NCBI RefSeq assembly: GCF_005796185.1
Contig: NZ_VAHM01000010.1
Location: forward strand, 62,001 to 126,000
Source: Pseudarthrobacter sp. NamB4
GTDB taxonomy: Bacteria; Actinomycetota; Actinomycetes; Actinomycetales; Micrococcaceae
Direction of reading: 5' to 3'
Length of the DNA stretch: 64,000 nucleotides
The notes beneath the pieces were generated by a model. That model ran no database searches and was not told the origin of the DNA. It saw nothing but the letters and a program-made list of their open reading frames with translations. Within the stretch, counting starts at the first letter, position 1. Each line of letters opens with the position of its first letter. Shown one piece after another: positions 26,100 to 34,887 of the stretch. The position numbers and the translations under genes are program-made.

Positions 26100-27427
26100 G
26101 CGGACTCGAGATCATCGGGGCATTCGAAAGCACTTACCTTCCCCGGCACGATACGGACATCTTCGAATCCACGGCCCATGACGTGCACTGGAAGAAGGAC
26201 CTGGACCTGTTGGCCAGCTGTGGTGTGAGCAGGCTGCGGTACCCCGTCCGCTGGCACCGGGTGGAGGCCGAGGAAGGGGTGTTCAACTGGGCGGATACGG
26301 ACAAAGTCCTGCACTACCTCAGGGACCATGGATTCCGGCCGATCGTTGACCTGGTCCACCACACCAGTTACCCCAAGTGGCTGGAAGGCGGCTTCGCCGA
26401 TCCCGGGTTCGGGACCGCCTACCTGCGGTACACCGAAGAGTTCGCCAAGCGGTACCCCTGGGTGGAGGAGTACACGCTGTTCAACGAGCCCTTCTCCACC
26501 CTGTTCCTCACCGGGCACGAGGGCATCTGGCCGCCCTACCAGAAGGGCCTGGACAACTTCGTAGCCCAGGTCCTGAACGTACTGCCGGCAGTGGCGGAGG
26601 CCAGCCGGGCGTACGCGGACCTGCTGCCGGGGGCAAAGCACGTGTGGGTGGACACCTGCGAGCACCACACCGGGGAAGGGGCAGGCGGCAGCGCCTATGC
26701 CACCATGGCCAACGAACGCCGGTTCCTGGTGCTGGACAGCTTCCTGGGCAAGCACGACGGGAAGGGCTACGACCCCCACGGCCCCATGGGGGAGCTGCTC
26801 CGCGAGGCCGGAGGAGAAGCGCTGCAGGACCTGGAACCGGGACGGATCGACGTGCTGGGTTTGGACTACTACGCCCACTGCCAGTGGCACTTCGATGACA
26901 AGGGCGGTGCGCCCAACACGCCGTTTCCGCTCCCGCTGGCCCAGCAGATCTACCTGTACTGGGACCGGTACCGGCTGCCGTGCCTGCTGACTGAAACCAA
27001 CGTCCGCGGCCGCACCTCGGACCGGGCCACCTGGTTTAAGTACGTGCTGGAACAGTGCGAACGGGCCCGGCAGATGGGCGTACCGCTGGAAGGCCTGTGC
27101 TGGTTCCCGGTGATCGACTCCACGGACTGGAACTCGCTCCTGTTCCGCAATGACGGCCACATCGATCCCGTTGGCGTTTACTGGCTTGACCAGGAACTGG
27201 CCCGCCAGCCCTCCGTCATGTCCGAGTCCTACGCAAAAGCCGCAGCCGGCACGCCGGCGAAAGACCTGCCGGCTTTCACGCTTGGCGAACCCGTGGCCAG
27301 CTGGCTGCGCGGTTACGGGCCGCAGATGTCCCACTGGAACTGGATGGAGGCCCCTGACGCGGATCTGGGAAACAGTCTGCCCAACACGCAGACCCGAATG
27401 GAATTGAGGATTGTCAATGCAGAGTGA
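26096..27427 (+). CDS. Glycoside hydrolase family 1-like protein
   Basis: A 443-residue TIM-barrel glycosidase of the GH1 type. The acid/base motif appears as LFNEPF and the nucleophile strand as LLTETNVRG; WHRVEAEEGVFNW and YPKWLEGG also match the fold. It lacks a signal peptide, so it is cytoplasmic and may remodel a precursor glycan or act as a transglycosylase instead of digesting food sugars. It begins in the stop of the coiled-coil gene and ends 11 bases inside the glycosyltransferase gene. Confidence 0.82.
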   Translation: MSGLEIIGAFESTYLPRHDTDIFESTAHDVHWKKDLDLLASCGVSRLRYPVRWHRVEAEEGVFNWADTDKVLHYLRDHGFRPIVDLVHHTSYPKWLEGGFADPGFGTAYLRYTEEFAKRYPWVEEYTLFNEPFSTLFLTGHEGIWPPYQKGLDNFVAQVLNVLPAVAEASRAYADLLPGAKHVWVDTCEHHTGEGAGGSAYATMANERRFLVLDSFLGKHDGKGYDPHGPMGELLREAGGEALQDLEPGRIDVLGLDYYAHCQWHFDDKGGAPNTPFPLPLAQQIYLYWDRYRLPCLLTETNVRGRTSDRATWFKYVLEQCERARQMGVPLEGLCWFPVIDSTDWNSLLFRNDGHIDPVGVYWLDQELARQPSVMSESYAKAAAGTPAKDLPAFTLGEPVASWLRGYGPQMSHWNWMEAPDADLGNSLPNTQTRMELRIVNAE

Positions 27428-28544
27428 ACTGATCGTCTTGTCGCATCTCCGCTGGGATTGGGTTTGGCAGCGTCCCCAGCACCTTGTTTCACGGCTGGGC
27501 TCCGGCTGTTCCACCTGGTACGTGGAGGAACCACTGACGCCGTCGCCCGGGTTCAAAGGGCAGAACCGGATCAACTCGGCCAAGGTGGACGGGCTGAACC
27601 GGGTGTGGCTGGAGATTCCGGAGCAGGGCCACCACGTGGGATTCTTCGATGACGTCCTGCCGGACTACATCGAACAGCTCCCCGAACTTGTGGGCGAACC
27701 GGCCGGCGAGCGGGTGGTGTGGCTGTACACTCCACTGGCCCTGGAATTGGCCCTCGCACTCAAGCCGACAACCCTCGTTTACGACGTGATGGACGATCTT
27801 GCGGCGTTCAAGGACGCCCCGCCGGAACTGGTGGTGAGGCAGCGGCAGGCGCTGCGCCGGGCCGACGTCGTGTTTGCCGGCGGCCGTTCGCTGCACAAGT
27901 CCATGGTCCGGCAGGGGCGTGCGGACACGCTGCTCTTTCCCAGCGGGGTGGAGCCGGAGCACTACAGGCTCCGGACGGCGGAGCCGCGCGAGGAAGGGTG
28001 GCGTCCGGTGGCGGGATACGTCGGGGTGCTGGACGAGCGGCTGGACCTTCAGCTGATCGCCGGCCTGGCCGCCGCGCTGCCGGAGTGGGACATCAAGATG
28101 TACGGGCCGGTGGCCAAGATCGATCCGGCCAGCCTGCCGCAGGCGCCCAACATCAGCTACGAGGGCTACACGTCTTATAAGGAGCTCCCGGAGGCCATGG
28201 CGGGCCTGGATGTGGCGCTGATGCCGTTTGCCCTGAACGAGGCAACGCGCTCCATCAGCCCCACCAAGACCCTCGAATACCTGGCCGCCGGACTGCCGGT
28301 GGTGTCCACCCGGGTGCCGGACGTCGTCGCGGACTTCCCGGGCGTGGTCCACCTGCGTGACGACGCCGCCGGCTTCGCTGCCCTGTGCCGGACGCTCGGC
28401 CAGCGGGATCCGTCGCGCGGGCCCAAGGTAAAGACCCGTGAGCTGCTGAAGAAGTACCACTGGGATGCGATCGCGGCCCGGATGGCTGAATCAGCGTTCA
28501 GCGGAGGCCTGCAGCGGCCCGACCCGTCCGAGGCCACCGCCTGA
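27417..28544 (+). CDS. Glycosyltransferase, GT4-like
   Basis: A 375-residue GT-B type transferase. The N-terminal half starts with LIVLSHLRWDWVWQRPQHL, a pattern common in bacterial surface-glycan transferases. The C-terminal half has the sugar-nucleotide motif SPTKTLEYLAAGLPVVST. No membrane helix, so it probably works at the inner face of the membrane. ATG at 27417 follows GAGG by seven bases and lies inside the glycosidase gene. Last gene of the polymer operon. Confidence 0.85.
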   Translation: MQSELIVLSHLRWDWVWQRPQHLVSRLGSGCSTWYVEEPLTPSPGFKGQNRINSAKVDGLNRVWLEIPEQGHHVGFFDDVLPDYIEQLPELVGEPAGERVVWLYTPLALELALALKPTTLVYDVMDDLAAFKDAPPELVVRQRQALRRADVVFAGGRSLHKSMVRQGRADTLLFPSGVEPEHYRLRTAEPREEGWRPVAGYVGVLDERLDLQLIAGLAAALPEWDIKMYGPVAKIDPASLPQAPNISYEGYTSYKELPEAMAGLDVALMPFALNEATRSISPTKTLEYLAAGLPVVSTRVPDVVADFPGVVHLRDDAAGFAALCRTLGQRDPSRGPKVKTRELLKKYHWDAIAARMAESAFSGGLQRPDPSEATA

Positions 28545-28620
28545 CGGCCCGGACGCCGTCGGCACCGCGGTATATCGCGACCCCTGTACCCCGGCGGCAC
28601 ATCCCGGTACCGTGAAACAA

Positions 28621-28634
28621 GTAAGGCTACTTAC
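28621..28634. promoter_or_regulatory. GTAAGGCTACTTAC, variant of the stress palindrome
   Basis: An inverted repeat with GTAAG and CTTAC arms 24 bases before the ATG of the small gene at 28658. Part of the GTAAG..CTTA family seen at five places in the window. Confidence 0.45.
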
Positions 28635-28657
28635 TATCCTGAGGAGGACCAATCGTC

Positions 28658-28999
28658 ATGAATGAAGTACCCCTGCACAAGGACCTGCCGCTGCCCGACT
28701 ATGACCACCTTCCGGCGGGGACCCTGCCCACCCGCATCTCCGGGCTGGAAGAGGCGGACGTGGCGCAGCTGATCACCTACGAGAAGGCGCACGGGAACCG
28801 GCTGCCCATCCTGCAGGTCCTGGAGAAGAGGCTGCACGACCTGCAGGGAGGCGCCGTTCCACGTGGACCACAGGCGCCGGACACTCCGGAGGTGAACACG
28901 GGCCAGCCGGACACGCCGCAGAGCGCCAGCGTGCCTGGCCCGCCGGTCAATCCTCCGTCGCAGGGCGACCCCACGAATCCGGCGCAGCCGCGGGCATGA
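28658..28999 (+). CDS. Small hypothetical protein (DUF8129-like)
   Basis: A 113-residue protein. Residues 10-60 (LPDYDHLPAGTLPTRISGL, then LITYEKAHGNRLPILQVLEKRL) match the short helical domain I know from actinobacterial proteins as DUF8129, though I cannot confirm that by search. The rest is a Pro-rich disordered tail. No membrane segment. GAGGAGG stands upstream of the ATG. Preceded by a copy of the GTAAG..CTTA palindrome, which hints at a stress role. Confidence 0.75.
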   Translation: MNEVPLHKDLPLPDYDHLPAGTLPTRISGLEEADVAQLITYEKAHGNRLPILQVLEKRLHDLQGGAVPRGPQAPDTPEVNTGQPDTPQSASVPGPPVNPPSQGDPTNPAQPRA

Positions 29000-29044
29000 T
29001 CCCGCGTGAAATGAAACGGATCGACTAACGGGAAGGGTGCGGGC

Positions 29045-30577
29045 ATGGACAGGCAGGACGCAGCAGGCGGGGGCGCCGGAGGGGACGACGCCGAAGCGGA
29101 CCTGCATGCCCGTATCCGCTCCCGTCGGGGCGAGGTGGAGAGGCAGTTGGCCGAGTGGGTGCGCGTGCACGGCGTCTTCGGGATGCCGGAGCACCAGCAG
29201 GACCTGCTCCGCTCGGCCAACTGGCTCGCCGGCGCCTTCCGCGAACTCGGCTTCCCGGTGGTGGAGGTGCTGCCCACCGGGAAGTCCCATGCCGTGTACG
29301 CGGAGTGGTGCGCCGCGCCGGGTGCCCCCACCGCACTGGTGTACAGCCATCACGATGTCCGGGCAACCAAACCGGACAACTGGGACCAGACAGAACCGTT
29401 CGAGCCGGTGGTCCGGGAGGGCAGGCTTTACGGCCGGGGCAGCTCGGACGCGAAGGGTCAGATCCTGGCGCACCTGGAGGGAGTCCGCGCCCACCTCCAC
29501 CAACGCTCCATCAAGTCCCACCTCCACACCCATGACGCTCTCTCACTTGATGCGCTTAAATCCCCAACGCTCTCGCACTCCACGGCCCCTGCCGTCAACC
29601 TGAAGTTCCTCATCGAGGGCGAGGAGGAAGGCGGCTCCCCGAACCTGGCCAAGCTCCTGGAGGAGCAGGCGGACAGGTTCCAGGCCGACGTCGTGGTCTT
29701 CTCCGACACCCTGCTTTGGCACCAGGACCACCCGGCACTGTGCGTGAGCCTGCGCGGGATGCTGACCGCCAAACTTGAGGTGTACGGGCCGGAGAGGGAC
29801 GTTCACAGCGGCGCAGTCTCCGGCAACGCGCCCAACCCCGCCTTCGAGCTGGGCCGGCTGCTGTCACTCCTGCACGACGCGGACGGGCGGATAACCATTC
29901 CGGGATTCTACGACGACGTCGAGCCGCTTCCGGAGGACCTGCGGCAGGCGCTCGCGGACCTTCCGTTCAGCGAGGAGGACTGGCTGAAACGGTCCGAGAC
30001 CGGCGCCATCACCGGCGAGCAGGGGTACACGGTACTGGAGCGGCTGTGGCTGCGTCCCGCCGTCGAGGTCACTTCCATCATCGCCGGCGACCCGCTCGGT
30101 GTGTCGCGTGCGGCAGTACCGGCAGTTGCAGCGGCGGACCTCAGCTTCCGCACGGTCCCGGGGCAGCATGCGGAGAAGCTGGCAGAGCAGCTGCAGCACT
30201 GGGTGAGGACCACTATCGGGGACGCCTTCGGACATTCTCTGGTGCCGGACCTGCGGACGTCACAGGAGCCGTACCGCACCCCGGACCACCCCGCCGTCGC
30301 CGCCCTGGAGCGGGCCATGGCGGCCGGGTTCCGCGCTGAAAAAGTGGGCCGGATGGGCAACGCCGGCGGCGGACCGGCAGAGCTCTTAGCCCGCACGCTT
30401 CAGGCGCCCGTGGTGTTCTTCGGCACCGGACTGGTGGAGGACCACTGGCATGACAGCGACGAAAGCGCCAGCCTGGACGTCCTGATGAAGGGCGCGGCAA
30501 CGCTGGCGTGCCTCTGGGACGAGCTTGCGATGATGCAACGAGCAAAGGACGACGGCGATGGACATCTACGGCAATGA
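29045..30577 (+). CDS. M20 family dipeptidase with an in-frame repeat insertion
   Basis: A 510-residue zinc peptidase of the M20/M25/M40 family, expected to cleave dipeptides or N-acyl amino acids in the cytoplasm. Metal and catalytic motifs are visible: YSHHDVRATKPDNW, GRGSSDAKGQ and the IEGEEEGGS motif with the catalytic Glu. Between the last two, codons 164-178 are exactly the 45-nt repeat found at 362-406, read as DALSLDALKSPTLSH. The insertion adds a surface-loop-like stretch just before the catalytic strand and does not break the frame. ATG at 29045 follows GGGAAGGG. The gene ends 20 bases inside the next gene. Confidence 0.88.
   Translation: MDRQDAAGGGAGGDDAEADLHARIRSRRGEVERQLAEWVRVHGVFGMPEHQQDLLRSANWLAGAFRELGFPVVEVLPTGKSHAVYAEWCAAPGAPTALVYSHHDVRATKPDNWDQTEPFEPVVREGRLYGRGSSDAKGQILAHLEGVRAHLHQRSIKSHLHTHDALSLDALKSPTLSHSTAPAVNLKFLIEGEEEGGSPNLAKLLEEQADRFQADVVVFSDTLLWHQDHPALCVSLRGMLTAKLEVYGPERDVHSGAVSGNAPNPAFELGRLLSLLHDADGRITIPGFYDDVEPLPEDLRQALADLPFSEEDWLKRSETGAITGEQGYTVLERLWLRPAVEVTSIIAGDPLGVSRAAVPAVAAADLSFRTVPGQHAEKLAEQLQHWVRTTIGDAFGHSLVPDLRTSQEPYRTPDHPAVAALERAMAAGFRAEKVGRMGNAGGGPAELLARTLQAPVVFFGTGLVEDHWHDSDESASLDVLMKGAATLACLWDELAMMQRAKDDGDGHLRQ
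29534..29578. repeat. 45-nt copy of the phased repeat inside the peptidase gene
   Basis: Two units 32 nt apart (starting 29534 and 29566). The first 21 bases equal 362-382 exactly, and the second unit differs from 394-406 by one base. Length from first to last unit is 45 nt in both places, that is 15 codons here. Confidence 0.85.
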
Positions 30578-31715
30578 AGGGACAGGCGGGGCAGGGGCAG
30601 GGCCACGGACCTTCGGAGTCGAGGAGGAGCTGCTCCTGGTGGACCCGGCCACAGGGGAAGCCGTGCCCATGGCGGGGGCGCTACTTGACCTCTACGTCCG
30701 TCCCCTGGCTGCCAATGCCGGACCCGTCCTCACGGCCGAGTTCCAGCAGGAAATGATCGAGGTGGTCACGCCGCCGCACTCCACCATGGCTGGGCTCAAA
30801 GCGGACATCATCGCAGGCAGGACCATCGCCCGCCAGGCCGCGGAGGACATCGGGGTCAGGGTTGCCGCGCTGGGCACGTCGCCGCTTCCGGCCGATCCCC
30901 ATCCCGTGCAGCTCCGGCGATTCAAAGCCATGGCGGAAGAGTATGCGCTGACGGCCCGCGAGCAGCTCACCTGCGGCTGCCACATCCACGTCTCGGTGGA
31001 ATCGCCGGAGGAAGCCGTCGGCGTGCTGGACCGGACGCGGATCTGGCTGCCCGTGCTGATCGCACTCAGTGCCAACTCGCCGTTTTGGCACGGGAGCGAC
31101 TCAGGCTACGCCAGCTACCGCTCGCAGGTGTGGAACCGGTGGCCGTCGGCCGGACCCCTGGAGGTCCTCCGTACGCCGGACGCCTACCACCAGTTGATTC
31201 ATGACATGGTGAGTACCGGAGTCGTGCTGGACGAGGGCATGATCTATTTCGACGCCCGGCTCTCCCGGCACTATCCCACGGTGGAGGTCCGGATTGCTGA
31301 TGTATGCCTCCGGCCGGAGAACACCGTGCTGCTGGCCGGCATTGTCCGCGGCCTCGTCGAGACCGCAGCCCGGGAATTGCGGGCAGGGACCGAGCCGCCG
31401 CCCGTGCCCGTCGCACTGCTGAGGCTGGCCGGCTGGAAGGCGAGTCGCTGGGGGCTGCGTGCTGAACTTTTGGATCCCGTGACCGGCCGCCCATCCCCGG
31501 CGCTCGGCGTCGTAAACTCCCTACTGAACCACATCCGGGAAGCGCTGCAGGACCTCGGGGACCTGGACCATGTGGAGTCCCTGGTGGACGAACTGCTGGG
31601 CACCGGCACGGGGGCGGTGCGTCAATTGGAGGTGCTGCACCGTACCGGGAACCTCGAGGACGTGGTGGCGGACGCCGCCAACTGCACGGTGGCCGCGACG
31701 CAGCGCGGGTGGTGA
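30558..31715 (+). CDS. YbdK-type carboxylate-amine ligase (glutamate-cysteine ligase family 2)
   Basis: A 385-residue ATP-grasp-like ligase of the GCS2 family. The N-terminal FGVEEELLLVD motif, the CGCHIHVS motif and the LSRHYPTVEVRIADVC strand fit YbdK, which shows weak glutamate-cysteine ligase activity. Actinobacteria often carry several copies and make mycothiol instead of glutathione, so the true substrate is uncertain. It overlaps the peptidase gene by 20 bases and ends next to the stop of the convergent permease gene with no spacer. Confidence 0.88.
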   Translation: MDIYGNEGTGGAGAGPRTFGVEEELLLVDPATGEAVPMAGALLDLYVRPLAANAGPVLTAEFQQEMIEVVTPPHSTMAGLKADIIAGRTIARQAAEDIGVRVAALGTSPLPADPHPVQLRRFKAMAEEYALTAREQLTCGCHIHVSVESPEEAVGVLDRTRIWLPVLIALSANSPFWHGSDSGYASYRSQVWNRWPSAGPLEVLRTPDAYHQLIHDMVSTGVVLDEGMIYFDARLSRHYPTVEVRIADVCLRPENTVLLAGIVRGLVETAARELRAGTEPPPVPVALLRLAGWKASRWGLRAELLDPVTGRPSPALGVVNSLLNHIREALQDLGDLDHVESLVDELLGTGTGAVRQLEVLHRTGNLEDVVADAANCTVAATQRGW

Positions 31716-32462
31716 CTAGATCCCCGCCGGGCGCACCTTGATGCCGCCAAGGGTGCGGAGAAGTGCGACGGCGGTGATGGCACCTGCCGCGAGGATCGCG
31801 GCCAGGACCACTACCTGGAACCGGCCGGCTTCCAGCGGGGACGCGCCGCCGAAAATCGCGCCGACAAATGCGCCGGGCAGCGTGACCAGCCCGGTGGTCC
31901 TGGTCTGGTCGATCGAGGGGATCAGCGCGGAGTGGATGGACAGCCGGGCCTGGGTGAGCGTGGCCCGCCGGGGCGCGGCGCCAAGGGCGAGCCAGCCCTC
32001 CACCTGGTCCCACTCGCCGTGGACCGCCTCAAAGAAGCGGCGACCGGCGAGGACGGCGACGGTCATGCAGTTGCCGATCACGATGCCGCCCACGGCCAGG
32101 GCATACCGCGGCTCCGGCGCCACAGCGCCGGTTCCGAACACGACCATCAGTGTCACTGCAACGCCCACCGCCATGGTTGCTGCCACTGCAGCGAACCGAT
32201 GCCAGGACCACTTGAGCCGGCGCGTGGCCGTCACCGCCGCCACGTTGAACATGACCAGCAGGGCCACTGCCACCCAGAAAGGGTCGGTGATGATGCCGCC
32301 CAGCACCAGGCTGATGAGGGCCAGTTGCGCTGCCCCGCGGAGTACGGCCAGTGACGGTGCAAGGAACGACGGCGAGTGGGCGCCCCAGAGGACCGCCGTT
32401 GCCACTGCCATCAGGATGGCAAGGGCCGCCAGTGTGGGAACCAGGGCATGAAGGTTGGGCAC
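31716..32462 (-). CDS. FetB/YbbM family ABC permease
   Basis: A 248-residue membrane protein with about seven helices and the UPF0014 pattern (GAAQLALISLVLGGII, VGGIVIGNCMTVAVLAGRRF, then IPSIDQTRTTGLVTLPGAFVGA). FetB works with the ATPase FetA in iron export in E. coli. No FetA-like ATPase is adjacent, so the partner must be elsewhere or the gene has another role. Confidence 0.88.
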   Translation of the reverse strand: MPNLHALVPTLAALAILMAVATAVLWGAHSPSFLAPSLAVLRGAAQLALISLVLGGIITDPFWVAVALLVMFNVAAVTATRRLKWSWHRFAAVAATMAVGVAVTLMVVFGTGAVAPEPRYALAVGGIVIGNCMTVAVLAGRRFFEAVHGEWDQVEGWLALGAAPRRATLTQARLSIHSALIPSIDQTRTTGLVTLPGAFVGAIFGGASPLEAGRFQVVVLAAILAAGAITAVALLRTLGGIKVRPAGI

Positions 32463-32553
32463 CGGTCCAGCCTATCGACGCCGGGTGTGGTTACGATGGA
32501 AGTGTTAGCCGCCGGCGGCATGCCGGCGGGAGCCGACCGTAGGGAGAAACACC

Positions 32554-32730
32554 ATGGGTTTGGACGACAAAATCGGAAACGCCGCCGAGAAGCTGGGCGG
32601 CAAGGGCAAGGAAGCCACCGGCGAGGCAACCGGCGATGAAAGCCTGGCCGCGGAAGGCCGCGGAGACCAGGCCAAGGGCGACCTGAAGCAGGCCGGCGAG
32701 AAGGTCAAGGACGCGTTCAAGAAGGACTAA
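32554..32730 (+). CDS. CsbD family stress protein
   Basis: A 58-residue, very hydrophilic Lys/Glu/Gly-rich protein (MGLDDKIGNAAEKLGGKGK, with GDQAKGDLKQAGEKVKDAF) of the CsbD type, abundant in general stress responses; mechanism unknown. AGGGAGAAACACC precedes the ATG. A Rho-independent terminator follows directly. Confidence 0.9.
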   Translation: MGLDDKIGNAAEKLGGKGKEATGEATGDESLAAEGRGDQAKGDLKQAGEKVKDAFKKD

Positions 32731-32746
32731 CCGGTATCAGAACTGA

Positions 32747-32775
32747 AGGGTGCGGCTTCCATGGAGCCGCACCCT
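32747..32775 (+). terminator. Terminator after the CsbD gene
   Basis: AGGGTGCGGCT and AGCCGCACCCT form an 11-bp perfect stem, followed by CCGTCTTT. Confidence 0.85.
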
Positions 32776-32869
32776 CCGTCTTTAAGCAGCCCAGCGCTCT
32801 GTAAAGCGGATGATAGTGCTGGCAACAGCTTGACGGAAAACGGTTCCGGCGGCTGAAGAGGGGTACCTG

Positions 32870-33697
32870 TTGACCATGACCGTGAAATCCCAGGCAGACC
32901 GGAAAACCGTCGAAGTGAAGGGGACCTCCCTGTCCTACCTTGATGCAGGAAGCCGGGATGCACCGCCATTGCTGCTTCTGCACGGGACTTTCTGGAGCCG
33001 GGTATGGCAGCCGGTTCTGCCGCTGTTGGCGGGCAAGTTGCATTGTATGGCGCTCGATTTTCCGGGCTTCGGCCGGAGCGAAGGGGAGCTGCATATTGAA
33101 GATGCCAGCGTCCCGGCGCTGGCCCAGGTGGTGGAGGACGCCGCGGATGCGCTCGGACTGGACACCTTCGCTGTGGCCGCCCACGACATTGGTGGGGGAG
33201 TGGCCCAGCACTTGGCTGCCTACTCCGGCAGGGTGACGAAGCTGGTGCTGGTCAACGCCGTGATGTTCGATTCCTGGCCCGTGCCGGCGGTGGAACGGTT
33301 CCGCGACCAGGCTCTCCGTGCGGCCACCAGCCCGGAAGAACTGCTCGCGGCACGGACCAAAACGATGCAGCTCACCGTGAAGCGCCCGCTCAGCAGCGAA
33401 GAAATCGACGAGTACGTTTCCCCGTGGCAGGACCCGGCCCGGGGCAGGTCCTGGATGGCCATGGCGGGTGCGGCGGACGCACGCTACACCCTTGACCTGC
33501 TGCCGGCGCTGAAGGACGCAGCGGTGGCCACGCGGCTGATCTGGGGCAGGGGCGACGACTTCCAAAAGGTCAGCTTCGCCCGCCGCTACGTCTCGGAGAT
33601 ACCGTCCAGCGACCTGGTACAGGTGGCCGGCAGGCACATCCCCATGGAGGACTCTCCGCGCGAGGTTGCCGCTGCCATGCTGGAGCATCTGGCCTGA
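32870..33697 (+). CDS. Alpha/beta hydrolase with aspartate nucleophile
   Basis: A 275-residue alpha/beta-hydrolase. The nucleophile elbow reads AHDIGGG, with Asp where esterases have Ser. This is the signature of haloalkane or haloacetate dehalogenases and epoxide hydrolases. HGTFWS supplies an oxyanion loop, the acid is probably in WGRGDDF and the His in AGRHIPMED. The likely start is TTG at 32870, six bases after AGAGGGG; ATG at 32876 is the alternative. No genes of a degradation pathway are adjacent, so the substrate is open. Confidence 0.85.
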   Translation: MTMTVKSQADRKTVEVKGTSLSYLDAGSRDAPPLLLLHGTFWSRVWQPVLPLLAGKLHCMALDFPGFGRSEGELHIEDASVPALAQVVEDAADALGLDTFAVAAHDIGGGVAQHLAAYSGRVTKLVLVNAVMFDSWPVPAVERFRDQALRAATSPEELLAARTKTMQLTVKRPLSSEEIDEYVSPWQDPARGRSWMAMAGAADARYTLDLLPALKDAAVATRLIWGRGDDFQKVSFARRYVSEIPSSDLVQVAGRHIPMEDSPREVAAAMLEHLA

Positions 33698-33733
33698 CAT
33701 ACCAGCACCACCCCCTGCTGCTGGTATTGCACA

Positions 33734-33748
33734 TGAGAATGGTTCTCA
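33734..33748. promoter_or_regulatory. Zur-like operator TGAGAATGGTTCTCA
   Basis: A 15-bp dyad (TGAGAA-TGG-TTCTCA) of the form of actinobacterial Zur boxes. It ends 14 bases before the ATG of the CobW-like gene and should repress that gene and rpmJ when zinc is sufficient. Confidence 0.75.
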
Positions 33749-33762
33749 ATAGACTGTCAGGC

Positions 33763-34887
33763 ATGTTCGTTACCGTTGTGAGTTCCCTCGACGTCTTTGC
33801 CCGGCAGAAAGCGTGCGCCGTGCTGGCCGCGGAAAGGCCCGGCGCCCTGGTAGTTTTCCATGACCTGCTTGGGGGCGGAGTGGTGGTCCGCCGTGTTTTT
33901 AAGGAGGGCCGTTGCCTGGAGCGGCAGGAGTCCACCCTTGAACACGGCTGCCTGAGCTGCACGGTCCGGCTGGATGTGGTGCCGGCCCTGCGGCGACTGG
34001 CTGTGCAGGGAACGCATGTAATCCTGGGGCTGCCGGCGGCGGTGGAGTCATCCATGGCAGTGGGTGCCCTGCTGAAGGGGCTGGGCAGCGCGGTCACCGT
34101 GACTTCTGTGGTGCTGGCCTGCGCGCCCGACGCGGTGGAAGACCAGATCTGGGACCATCACACCCTCTTCGAGTCCGGGTTCACCCCCGTGCCGGAGGAT
34201 GACCGGACGTCGGGGGAGTTCCTGGTAGGGGAGTTGTCCTTCGGCGACACGGTAATGCTGTCCGATCCTGCCCTGGTTCCGGTGGATCCGGGACTGCGCG
34301 TCCGCGGCGGCCAGCTGCTCAAGGAGCTGGCTCCCCATGCGGTGGTGGCAGACGCGGACGGCGCGGTCAAGCAGGGCAGGCACCGGCTGGCCAAAGCCAT
34401 GGGGCGAACGGTTCCTGGCTCGGTGCGCGTCCCGGACCACCCGTCTGCCCCCTTCTCGACCGTGGTGCACAGGATCCGCCGGCCCTTGCATCCGGAGCGC
34501 TTCCGCCATGCGCTGAAGGCGCTCGCGGAAGGTTCCTGCTGGCTGCGCGGAACGCTCTGGGTGGCATCAGCCCCGGGCTGCCGGATCGCCGTCCAGGGCA
34601 TCGGACCCAGGGTCTGGCTCGAAAACACCGGGCCCTGGCAGGCGGACCGGGATCCGCTGCTGCGGACGCCGCCGGAAGGCGGCGGAGCCGGGCTGGACTG
34701 GCATCCCGAATATGGCGACCGCGGAACAGTCCTGGCCGTCACCGGTGACGCTGTAGACGCCGCCGAAGTCGCCGCACTACTGAACGCGTGCGAGCTGACC
34801 GACGACGAGATGGCTTCGGCCGCCGCCTCGTTCGAGGACCCGCTCGGGCTGAATGAGCCAACCGAAACACACCAAAGGAGTAACTGA
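33763..34887 (+). CDS. CobW/COG0523-like protein without a P-loop
   Basis: A 374-residue protein related to G3E-family zinc metallochaperones. It keeps the family metal motif in the form [11 protein letters not shown] and a C-terminal CobW domain ([25 protein letters not shown]). The N-terminus begins [20 protein letters not shown] and shows no GxxxxGKT loop, so GTP binding by the usual site is doubtful. It may act as a zinc sensor or carrier without GTPase activity. Preceded by a Zur-like box; its stop overlaps the rpmJ start as TGATG. Start ATG at 33763 (weak ribosome site); upstream in-frame ATGs overlap the operator. Confidence 0.82.
   Translation: MFVTVVSSLDVFARQKACAVLAAERPGALVVFHDLLGGGVVVRRVFKEGRCLERQESTLEHGCLSCTVRLDVVPALRRLAVQGTHVILGLPAAVESSMAVGALLKGLGSAVTVTSVVLACAPDAVEDQIWDHHTLFESGFTPVPEDDRTSGEFLVGELSFGDTVMLSDPALVPVDPGLRVRGGQLLKELAPHAVVADADGAVKQGRHRLAKAMGRTVPGSVRVPDHPSAPFSTVVHRIRRPLHPERFRHALKALAEGSCWLRGTLWVASAPGCRIAVQGIGPRVWLENTGPWQADRDPLLRTPPEGGGAGLDWHPEYGDRGTVLAVTGDAVDAAEVAALLNACELTDDEMASAAASFEDPLGLNEPTETHQRSN

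Noticed and set aside
25739..27583. 614-codon minus-strand frame across the glycosidase gene
   Set aside because: Low-complexity translation, no domain, and covers three genes whose overlaps and motifs prove the plus strand is coding.
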